Source of the DNA: Notamacropus eugenii | Lineage: Eukaryota; Chordata; Mammalia; Diprotodontia; Macropodidae | DNA: 64,000 nucleotides | Direction of reading: 5' to 3' | NCBI RefSeq assembly: GCF_028372415.1 | Contig: NC_092875.1 | Span: forward strand, 407,355,239-407,419,238 | In this document: positions 1 through 10,700 of the stretch, piece by piece | How the letters are laid out: each line of letters starts with the position of its first letter | Position numbering within the stretch: position 1 is the stretch's first letter | The notes under the pieces: model-generated | The model's database searches: none | What the model saw: only the letters and a program-made list of their open reading frames with translations | What the model was told of the DNA's origin: nothing | Position numbers and translations under genes: made by a program

Positions 1-762
1 ATGCCTTTTTCTTCCTCATCTGATAGGATGAGAGGAGACACCTGTTCACCAAGAAAGTAACCTTCTATGATCTTATTTTTTCCCCTTTTTTGGGCATTTT
101 CCCAGCCAGTTACTTGACTTCTGAATCCTTTGTCAACAGGATGGTCCTATTTCCCCTCCTCTCCCAGATATGGTATTCAAGGTTGAGATTCCACTCAGCT
201 GCTGGATTTCCCCAGGGGTTTGGGTGGAAGTGGGGGTGGGGTAGTCACTCAGGGCTGAGATTTAGATCAGCTGCTCCCTACCACCAGCGGCTTTAAGCTG
301 AGCTTCCAGGACAGTGGATTCAGGTTGCTTCCCGACCACTATAGCTGCCTGCAGTCTGCTGCTACTGTTGCTGCCATCATTTGTGGCTGTTGCTGGATGA
401 ACCCCATTCCCCTCTTACCCAGGAGGGAAAGCTCTCCCACACTGACCTTTGGAGATCTCTTTGTTGCTTGTGGGTTGAGGTATCTGGGACGCTCCCTGCT
501 GAGAACTCTGCCCTGGAGGTCAGTTCAAGTCCTGCTCCTTCCAGTGGAGCATGGCCAGGGCTGGGCTCTGCTCTGCTCAGTGTCCCATGAGATAGACCTT
601 TCCTATTGGCCTTCTAGGTTACCTTTGGCTGGAAACCCCTTTCGCTCTGTTGTTCTGTGGCTTCTGCTGCTCTGGAATTTGTTGATAGTCATTTTTTAAT
701 AGGTATTTTGGGGCCTGAGCTAGAGTATATGCATCTTCCTACTCCACCGTCTTGGCTCCACC
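1..762 (-). mobile_element. L1 5' region, old copy, cut by window edge
   Basis: This block aligns by eye with 51500-52264, the 5' end of another L1 in the window; shared stretches include 'ttcccagc(c/a)agtta(c/t)ttgacttctaaatcc' type text and the terminal block near 742-760. Read on the - strand the element begins near 762 with a 'ccaagacggtgg' motif that resembles the YY1-like start of L1 promoters. The coding part lies to the left, outside the window. Open frames inside it are 5' UTR sequence and not genes. Confidence 0.7.
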
Positions 763-847
763 TCTATTTGCTGACTCTTGTAGGTAAAATGAACTGGAAA
801 CTCTTTGTAGATGCTGGGATACAGAGAAAAGGAACACAGAAATGGAT

Positions 848-1025
848 TAGTCAACCAGTATGTATTGAGTGCTTTGTAAAAAGCAATCCCCAAGTAGAGC
901 TTCACTTAATAAAGGGGAATTTTGGCACGCTGCTTATATGAATGTGCAAATGTCAATGTGGATTTGTGAATTCAAATAAGATAATAAACAACCCAAGCAT
1001 GTTCTAACTAAGTTGTACTGTGTGT
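848..1025 (+). repeat. Local repeat, copy 1 (partner 2066-2258)
   Basis: About 180 bp resembles 2066-2258 in the same orientation. Shared landmarks are 'gtgctttgt(a/g)aaaagca' and, further on, 'taataaac' followed by 'gcatgttcta' and 'aagttgt'. It lies in a CDC20B intron. It may be a two-copy local duplication or two members of an unnamed interspersed family. Confidence 0.5.
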
Positions 1026-1054
1026 GGTTATATGTATGTGTGCTTTTGTTTTGA

Positions 1055-1350
1055 GGCAGTGTGAATAAAGTATTGAACCTGGATCAAAAAGACCTGGGTT
1101 CAGATGTTGCCTCTGACGTTACCTCTGTGGACAACACGTGGACAATTTCCCTTTCTGTTTCTCAGTCAACTTCCTAAGGCTTTTTCTACTAAATTATAGA
1201 TGGATTATAATATGCATGTGTCAGTCAGACAGGCAGTCAGGTAAGCATTGTGCCTACCATGTGCTGGGCCCTGTGCTAAGATCAAGGGAGCATAAAGAAG
1301 GCAAAAGACAGTCTTTTCCCTTGAGGAGCTCACCATCTAATAATGTGCAC
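1055..1350 (+). repeat. Old SINE pieces in CDC20B intron
   Basis: 1060-1130 has the 'gacctgggttcagat...cctctgac' core of a tRNA-type SINE. 1225-1350 has 'ctaccatgtgctgggccctgtgctaag', typical of a second common marsupial repeat. Both are diverged. The remainder of 763-1612 shows nothing else that can be named. Confidence 0.6.
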
Positions 1351-1612
1351 TGATGTACATATGTATCCTTTAAATAAGAAAATGTCTTTTTATTGGTAAA
1401 AATAATAGTAATATCTCTGATTTCAGTTACTCCTGATACCTTCTCTTTCTCCTTTTCTCCTTTCTCATTTTGAAATGTATCATGATGCTCACTTTCCCTC
1501 TGGCACCTTTTCGTCTCTGGCACCTCTTTATACACATGAGGAAATATTTGAATGTGTTCCCAGGACCACAGTGGAGTGTTGGATAGGTTCATCTTTGATT
1601 TGTTCCTTGCAG

Positions 1613-1730
1613 GCTGCAGAAATGCAATTCCTAGAGAGGTCTGTGCATCATCAAAGTTTCAGTGATGCGAAACATCTTGTATTCCAGCCCGAGGTGAAGA
1701 TTCATCTTACTGGCTTGCAAGATGACTACT
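1613..1730 (+). CDS. CDC20B: CDC20B exon, entry to the WD40 propeller
   Basis: The acceptor is 'ttgttccttgcag' and the donor is 'T|gtgagt'. It starts in phase 0 and encodes 39 codons from [10 protein letters not shown] to LTGLQDDY plus one base. The terminal 'DDY' joins across the intron to 'YLNILDWN', matching the NDYYLNLLDWS-type block that opens the CDC20 propeller. This is the first exon of the gene visible in the window. Confidence 0.85.
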
Positions 1731-4700
1731 GTGAGTTTTTTCTCTTTCTTCTCCCAGCAGATCAATTGAAAGGTAGAAGTGAGTAGTAAAATTCACGTGT
1801 AGACACATGGTAGAATTTGGAGTTCTGTTTTCTGTCCTGTCCTCTGGCACTAACTCGCCCTTTGAGTTTGGAAAAGTAATTAAGTCTTTTGTGCACCAGT
1901 TTCCAAAATGGCACATAAATATAAAAAATGATTAATATAGATAATAGTTGTCCTATTTTGAAATGCTGATATTGGGGGGTGGGACTAGTATTTTTTTCCC
2001 TCTCTGTCTCTGTTTGTCTCTGTGTGTCTCTCTGTCTCACTCGGTCTTTCTCATTTCTCAAATCAATCAATCAACCAATATTTACTGAATGCTTTGTGAA
2101 AAGCATTCACAAAATAGGACTTCATTCTCCCAGCTGAGGTTAGCATGATGGTTATATATTTATGCAAATATCTCCTTGCATTTAGTAAATCTCTAAATTA
2201 AATTCTCTAAATCCAAGAGCGTAATAAACCCTCAACGCATGTTCTAGCCAAGTTGTCTATGTCTGTCTGTCTGTTTCTGTCTCTGTCTCTCTGTTCCCAT
2301 TGTCTTTGAAAACAGATAGTTCTGCTTTTGAATTGTTCAGAATTGGCAAAATAATCAAAGATCCAATAGTGTGCTAGCAGCTGGTTCACTGGGGATCCAG
2401 AGCATACAGTGACATAGTGATTGTGGGGTCTTTGGGAGGTTGGACCCAGGCAATGAGTCTGTTTTCTAGACTCTAATTTGGTTCAAGGTCAAACGATATA
2501 ATGAGAAAACTAATGGTGCAGGGTGCATTCAAGTAGAGTGGTGTGTGTTGAACATATTATAGAAATGAGATGGTGCATGAACTGAATATTTGTGAATGAA
2601 GACACATTTTTACTATTTGTAGCAATAGATTTTTTTCTTTCTTCTTTTACCTTTTATAGGGATGCTTTAGATACTATCATTTTAGAAAATTTCCTGTTGC
2701 CATAGCTATAGGCAATTAAATAGCCTCCATATCCTTATCTGTAAAATGGACGTAATAATAGCACGTACCTCCCAGATTTGTTGTGAGGATAAAATGAAAT
2801 AACTTATTAGGATACTTTGTAAACCTTAACTCTCTGTATAAGTGCTAGCTAATAACAAATGAAAATTAAAATAAGCCACATACATGTTTGCAATATTTAG
2901 CTGACAACAAGTGTTATAGAAAAAGGAATCTTAGTCCAGACAGAGGTTGAGTGACTTCAGGGTCACAGAGCAAGTAATTTTCCAAGCTGGTCCAATGCTC
3001 TATCCATTGTGTCAAAAAACATTCTCTTTGGATTGCCATGTCTGGACCTGATTTTGAGACTGGATGGGATAGATTCATTGCCCAGGTCCCAGTGTCTCAA
3101 AGACTGAGGTCCCTACCTAGTTCACACTAATTTTCTTCAGGGTTAAGGAGAGAAAGTTAAATAGCTTGTTTGGAAAGGAGGATTTTCCTATGCTGGAGTG
3201 AAGCTGTAGAACAAACAGAGATAGTATTAACAGAAGTATCGAGGGAAAAATATGCGGTGGGCAAACATAGCTGGCAAGTTCCAGGTACTGTACTAAATGC
3301 ATTTACAAATATCTCATTTGATCCATACAACATCCCTATGCACTAGGTGCTTTTATTTTTATAATTCAGATACTGTGATTAAATGACTTTCCCAAGGTCT
3401 CACAGCCAGTGTCTCAGACTAGATTTGAATTCAGATCTTCCTGACTCCAGGTCTAGTGCTCTAGCTAGCCACTCTACCACCCTGCTGCCCTACGTGTGAG
3501 TAGTTGAGAGTTGACTCTGTTTTTTTGTGATTATCATGAGGTAGAAATCAAGATAGCAGCTTGTTCTTTAGATAAAGAATCTAGATTGGTGCATTTTAAT
3601 AAATAATCAAATATAATTTATTTCAGTAGCAAGAGATTTCTAATAGCATAGACTAGAAAGGAATGCTGAAAACCTTATTTTATATAATTGAAGAGTGAGA
3701 AGCTAGGTGGTTCAGTGGCTAGAGCACTGGCCCTGGAGTCAGAAGGATCTGAGTTCAAACTGGGCCTCAGATACCTACTGGATGTGTGTCCCTGGACAAG
3801 TTACTTAACTGATTGTCTTCAAAAAACTCCAAAGCAAAAAACTGAATAGTTTTTTTCCTTTAATAGTCAGTCTCCAACTGATGGAGGTGGGGATTGAGGT
3901 GGTATCTCCTCCCAAATACATTACATGATATAAGAGCAGCATGTTTGTAATTTTGGGGAACTATGTAGGACATTGCTCATGTGCTAATAAAGTAGTAAAG
4001 GAAAGTGTCCTGCTCCTTACTGTACCCTCTTATCAGATGCCCTTGACTTTACCAAAAAATGGAATTGCTTCCTGGACACCTTGGTGTGTATATTTGGGTT
4101 CATTCTCTTTTCCCATCACTCACTTGGCAACTCCATATTTATAAAATGGAAGTAATAATGCCTGCCCCCTCATGTCTCACAACATTAAGACTGAATGCCT
4201 TGAGAAAATTAGATAATGACTTTATCTCATTTATGTAAGTCTAAGAGATGTCTGCTTTGGGATTCTGTTATTGCTAAAGAAAATGATTTATTACAGCTCT
4301 TTTTCTTCCTTCCTTCTTTCCTTCCTTTTTCCCTTCCCTCTTTCCCTCCTTTCCTTCTTTCTTTCTTTCCTTCCCCCATTCCTTCCTTCCTTCCTTCCCC
4401 TTTCTTTCCTTCATTCCTTCCTTCCTTGTAGATCTCAATATCCTGGACTGGAATTCTGAAGGTCTTCTTGCTCTTGCCCTTGGGTCTGCTGTACACATCT
4501 GGAATGGGGAAAGCCATGATGGGATGGGAAGCATAGACTTGAGTCCCGGGTCCAACTATATCTCCTCAGTTTCCTGGACAAAGGAGAGAGCCTGCCTGGC
4601 CATTGGCACCAGTGAGGGAGAAGTACAAGAACTGAATGTTTTGTTCTTCTACACTCTTTTGGTCATATTGGACCAACAATTTTTAGATATTTCAAAGCTT

Positions 4701-7700
4701 CTTTTAATTGGTAGGTTAACATGAAATGTTAACTCTTGAATAGGAGAACTTGAGGCTATTGTGAATTAAGGGGAGATGGCATTAAAATTCTTTCTGTGGA
4801 GTTTAAAGCAGCCCTGTTGTCCTTATCTTCCCTCACTTTCTTTTTCTTCTTTCCTTCCTTTGATGTGGGTCAAGCTTTCTTCTTATGCCCTGTATTTTGT
4901 GGAAGAAAGAATTGCACAGCATTAAAAGTTTCATTCATCATATGGATCAGAATATGCTGTAAAAAAAAGTCCGTGACTTCCTATGGGGAACATGGAGGAG
5001 ACCAGTTGACTTTTGCAATCTGCTTATAGGCAAACTGCATCCAGAACTCCAAGTTTGTTGACTCCTTTAACAACAGTCAGAGAGGACTTGTGGCCAGGGC
5101 TAACAATGCTCTCTTGACCATCAGCCAGCAGAACACCAGCCTCCTCAAATTTAGCTGACTCGTTAATAGCCAACCCTGCACAGATTGAATTAGGACTGTA
5201 GAAGTGTTAGGGGCGGAGCCCTAATTACCGCATCAACTCACCCCTGCCCAGGGGTCTTCAGACGTCTCTGGCTCCCCTTGGGGGGTCGAGGGGAGAATCA
5301 CTAGGCAGAACACCGGAGGTGGGTAAGAGCAGCTTTATTACATGACGGTCAGCAAGAAATCCCCCCCGTCCCCTTCCGTGTTGTGCCTTATATCCCCCAG
5401 AACTCGCCCTCCTATTCCGGGTAAGCCCCTCCCCAGTTCCTCCCTGAGGGCGGAGCCCAGCCCAGTCCAGTAGAGCCGCCCCAGTGCCACCGTGGCAAAG
5501 CCACGTCAGCAGGTCCAGACTCTTGGGCGTCTCCTATCCACCCAGGGGGCCCAGGTCCAGAGCGCCCCTCACATAGAAGCACCAATAGAACACTGATGTG
5601 GTTATAATCCTATTTATTTCTTTTCTATTCCCAGTTATGGGATGTGGTGACTAAAAAGAGGCTGAGAAATATGGTTGGTCATATTTCAGTTGTTGGGGCT
5701 ATGAGCTGGAATGATTGTGTCCTCAGCAGGTGAGAAGTACACTGATGGAACCAATGATGTTTAAAGAAATTGTGTGTGTGTGTGTGTGTGTGTGTGTTTG
5801 TGCGTGTGCATGTGTGTGTGTGTTTAATTTTAATTGAGCAATGGATTGGGGTTAGCAAAACTAATCAATTTTAAAAAAGACTGATGAGTCAAAAATCATT
5901 ATATTTTTATATCTTCAGATTATTTAGTTGTAGAAATGGTCTGATTACCTCAGGTGCTTTCTGCCAATGTAAAACTCCTTCCAAATAAAAGCTTTCTTTA
6001 GGACAGCTTTTCTCCCATACACACTAGTGGTCATCCTGGAGATCATGTGATTATTGCTATGATTTTCATTACTTTTGGATTAAATTAAGTTTTATGGAAC
6101 GTTGTTCCATTTCTTAATCTAAAGTTTTAGGTTTGTCACATAAACCAATTTATCTCTAAAAAGGAAATTTAAGGCAGAAGTTTCTTTCTTAGTTATTCAA
6201 AGGATTTCCAGATGGGTCAGAAGTGACCAATAGCATCTATGTAACAGGGTGGGAACCTGCAGCCTTGAGGACATATGTGATACTCTAGGTCCTACAGTGT
6301 GGTCCTTTGACTGAATGCAAACTTCACAGAACAAATCCCCTTAATAGAAAAATTTGTTTTATAAAACTTGGACTCAGTCAAAAGGCTGCACCCAACAACC
6401 TTGAAGGCCACAGGTTCTCTGCACCTGAATATTATTTTTTAAATAATGTTTTATTAATGTCTGTTATTTTTATATGACATTCATTTCCTACTGTTCTTCC
6501 AGACTGAACCCTTCTTTTTTTGTTTACAAGGACTTCTTGTACAGAGTCTGTATTTGACAATGTTTGCCAAATTTTGTCCTAGTAGTCCCTTACCTCTCTG
6601 CCAAGAGAGAGAAGGTAGACTTCATTATCTTTTCTTTGGGATCTTCATTTTTTTTTTGTTACTCAGAGTTCCTTTTAGTGATATTTAAAATTTGTATCAT
6701 TTTCCTCACTGTGTATATTGTTCTCTAGTTTCTATTTTGCTCTGCATTAATTCATACAAATCTTCCCATAGTAATTTTTTGTTGCACAATATTTAATGAT
6801 ATTCTTTATTATACTATGAATTTAATTCTTTACCATATGCTCCTGACAATAAGACTATCATAAGAAGATGTCACAATTTACTCCTATCCCTAGATAAATC
6901 TAAACAAAAAAATAACAAGAAGAAAATTAATGACATGAGTAGAATTTTGGACAAATTAGATATGACTGATCTTTAGCAATTATTGAATGGAAGTAGGAGT
7001 CTTCACATTTCTCATCTGTGTGTGGTGGCATCTTTACAAAATTTGATAATGTCTTAGGACATAAAATCTCACAAATGCAGAAAAGCAGAAATATTATACA
7101 TATCCTTTACTGATTATAATGCCAGAAAATCATATCAAAGAGTCATTAAAATGTATTAAGAATCGATGAGAGACTAAATAACAAATCCTAAATAGCAATC
7201 CCAAAGAATTATTGGGTCAATGAAGAAATCATGGAAACAACAGAAAATTTCATTAAGAATAATGACAGTGATGAGAAAATGTTCCAAAATTTTGGGTGCA
7301 AAGCCAAAGTCGTTCTTAGGGGGAACTTTTATTAACAAAAAAGAGAAAGAACAAGTCAATAAATTGGGAACACAACTAAAATACTAGAAAATTAATAAAC
7401 CAAAAACCCTTGAATATATTCAGGTACCACAGTTTTCTGGCCATTCCCTGACACTTTTTGCTACCACAAAGAGTCCATAGCATCTATTCTTGCTAGAGAT
7501 TATTCTAGGGAATATTTGGATAATTCACCACTGATTTACTGGAAGTCCCTTCTTTGCATTTTCTTGATGGTCACAGAATTCTTGCAGTGTAGGTAGTTGA
7601 ATGTGGTGTGGAAGTCAGTGGTCAACCATGCTTCTTTTTCTCCTCTACAGCGGTTCACGACTGGGCCGTATTCATCATTACGATGTTCGAGCAGCTCAGC

Positions 7701-10700
7701 ATCATGTGGGAACACTTCACCATAAGCGATCTATCTGTGCCCTGAAGTGGTCACCAAGTGGTAAACTGCTTTCCAGTGGTTGTATTGATGGGCTTTTGAA
7801 TATATGGCCCTGTGATCCTGGTGCCAAATCCTGTCAACCACTAAAAGTTCTACATCACTCTACAGCAGTAAAGGTAAGAAAATCAAAAGCTCTTTTTGGT
7901 TAAAGAATGTTCAGTTCAACAAATTGGGGTAGATGGATGGTGTAGCGGATAGAGTATCAGACCTGGAGTTGGGAAGATTCATCTTGGTGAATTTGAATCT
8001 GGCCTTGGACACTTACTAGCTGTGTTATCCTGGGCAAGTCATGTCACCCTGTTTGCCTTGCTTCCTCATCTCTAAAATGAGCTGGAGAAGGAAATGGCCC
8101 AACACTCCAGTATCTTTGCCAAGAAAACCCTCCAAAGAGGTCACGAAGAGTCAGACAAGACTGAAAAAGAAACGAACGACTTCAACAAATACAATTTGAT
8201 TAATTTTTATGAAGTACTTATAATGTATTAGTCCCTGAGGGTACAAAAATAGATGACAAAAAAAGAAAACAAACAGCCCCTGCCCTTAAGGATCTAATTT
8301 TCACTAACACCCTCCCCCCCATTCTAAGTAATAATAGCCTATGTTTATACAGCAATTCATGGCTTGCAAAGTGTTTTACATACATTAACTCACCTGCCTC
8401 GTAACAGTCCTGTGAGGTCAGTGCTGCAAGTATTATTAGACCTATGTTATAAGTGAGGAAGAATAAGCTCAGGGCAGGCAAGTGACTTGCTCGTGGTCAC
8501 ACAGCCCCCATTTCTCTTGACTTCAGGTCCAGAATTCTTTCCATTACACTATTTCATATTCCCCCAAAGTATAATACTTTAGCATGTGACAAAGAAAAGA
8601 CGGTGGTTTCAAACTCAAAGAGAAATGATGGGACAGGGAGGGGAGAGAGCAGTAAACCATGTCTAAGGATCCCTGGGGTGAATATTGAGTGAGAAAACCA
8701 AATATTAACATAATGTGTGCGTTATTGTATTTATTCTGTTAACTCTTTCTCTATTTCATTTTAATTTGGTTCATACTACTGGACAATACTGTAGCATTGA
8801 GGAGGATGGGTTGTTGTTGTCACTTGTTTGTGCTTTGTTCTTCAAGAGGACCATGACATCAGGAAAGTGATGTCATGACATCAAGTGAATAGATTTAAGT
8901 GAGGGAGGACTGTGCCAAGTCACCAGCCTGACTGTCTCCTCCAGAGCCATCTGGGTCCAGTGGCAAGACACAGATCAGGATGACTGGAAATGGTCCCAGA
9001 TGCTTGGGACACCTTGGCCTTTTCAGCCTAAGGTCTTTCCCAGGTTTCAGTTTGACTGAGGCAATGCCCATTCAAAGATTAAAGCTAGGTAAGAAATTAG
9101 GCAAAGAATGGCCTCTTCTATCTAGTCAAAAAAAAAAAAAAGTCCTTCTGGTAGGGGAAAACTCTCAGGGTTTCTGGCCAAAACACAAACAATTGTGATT
9201 TATCCTCACTCTGAGCCATCATACCCCAAGCAGTGACCAGCTGAGACTTGGGCTTAGCCCAGTCAATGAGAGCCAGAGTGATTTGGGTTTAAGGCTTGGT
9301 CCTAAAGAAAGAAATCTAGCCAGTAAACCTCAGGATCAAAATTTCTATTCCTTTGGATAGAGCTCCTGCGTGGTTATGGGAAGGAAGAGAGAACTTTTCA
9401 CTAGGCAGATATTGAGGAGGTGGTCCTGGGAGGGTCTTGAAGAGATGAAAGTATCTCACCAAGTAGAGATGACTAGGGTGTTGTGCATGGACGTGGAAAC
9501 AGGATGAGACTGGGGACTAGATAGAAACCCAGCTTAGCTGGAATATAGCAAATGTGTGAAAGAAATATAGAATAAACTTAGAGACAGATTTTCAGTGGCC
9601 TTAAATTTCATGTTGAGATTGTTTTATATCCTAAAGATTATAGGGAGTCATTGAAAGTTCCTGAAAGTGATTCATGTGACCAAACTGATATGATTAGAAC
9701 TCTGTATTAACTTAAGGCAATGGGGATGGAATGCCCTATACATGTAAGGAACTAAAATCTCTTCTAAGGAAATTTCTGTGGAGAGGTAACCTCTAGATGT
9801 AATCTACAAACAAAAGGATATAACTCAAATTATCAATAATCAATATTCAATACAAAACAAATTAAATGGCCATTCTTTCCTTTATATAACAGTGGGAATA
9901 AATGGTAGGAAAGAAAGTACAGAGACACTCTGTACATAAACACAATAAGTGCTGGGCATTGCCAATCTGTAGCAAGAGCCTGTTTTCTTTATTGTTTCTT
10001 CTCAGGAAGAATCCAGACTCTGAAGGAGTGGAGTCTTTTTCACTGTTGCTGCTTCCTTTTCCTACTCAGAGTCATGGCACAGAGTTTTCATCAGTAAGAG
10101 CAATTTGGGGTCATCTCACCAAACCTAGTCCTGTCATCACCACATCTGTCTTCACCACACACACAATCTCTCTGGGCCCAGTAACAGCTGCACTGCTAAC
10201 AGGTGCAATAGTCATGGTTACCTCTCAGTCTTCTTACAAAATATCAGGGGGGCAAAAATCAGGAGAACAGCCACATAGTGCTGTTTTGTTTTGCTTTGTT
10301 TTCTGAAAAAATCTACCTGGTGGTAAGATGGAGGACAAACTCCCAAATTCTGACTTGGTTTGCCTCTCTTCTGGCATCTTTCTCCCAGAAATCTCTGTGA
10401 AAGGTGCAGAAACACCTGTCTTATGATTTCAGTGCTGGTGGATTCTGGGGAAGCATCTTTCATTTTTCATCTCCATACTGATGCTGATGAAGGGTTACAT
10501 TAGGAAAATTTTCTATCAGCTATGTGAAGAAGGATAAATTGGTGACTGGAAAGACTGGAGGCAGAGAGCCTATTTAGAAAGTTATTACAGTAACTCAGAC
10601 AAGAGATGATATAGGCCTGAGACTAAGGTGTTTGCAGTAAATATAGAGAAGAGAGGACAGATGGAGGAGAAATTGTGGACATGGCTTTCACAGTGATAGC

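Larger units (their letters stand above)
1731..4300 (+). other. CDC20B intron with old SINEs and CT-rich tracts
   Basis: No gene is visible. 1998-2045 and 2262-2298 are impure 'tctgtctc' tracts. 2720-2870 reads as a + strand MIR-type SINE ('atctgtaaaatgga'). 2935-3020 and 3270-3493 are - strand SINEs ('gtctcacagccag', 'cttcctgactccagg'). 3700-3845 is a + strand tRNA-type SINE ('gctaggtggttcagtggcta', 'gagttcaaac'). Confidence 0.7.

Noticed and set aside
325-699. 124-codon frame at the window start
   Set aside because: It is L1 5' UTR sequence, repeated at 51800-52200, where the frame is not kept.
1-1612. miR-449 cluster, which lies in a CDC20B intron in other mammals
   Set aside because: The intron concerned is near the 5' end of the gene, left of this window. 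No tggcagtgtattg-type seed sequence was seen.
4216-4555. Lys/Glu/Gly-rich and Phe/Pro/Ser-rich frames on both strands
   Set aside because: They are translations of the CCTT microsatellite.
5772-5823. Z-DNA or functional dinucleotide element
   Set aside because: It is an ordinary (GT)n microsatellite with interruptions; nothing beyond the repeat supports a function.
9902-10306. 134-codon frame on the + strand
   Set aside because: It is intronic in CDC20B, with no domain, no splice context and no counterpart elsewhere in the window.
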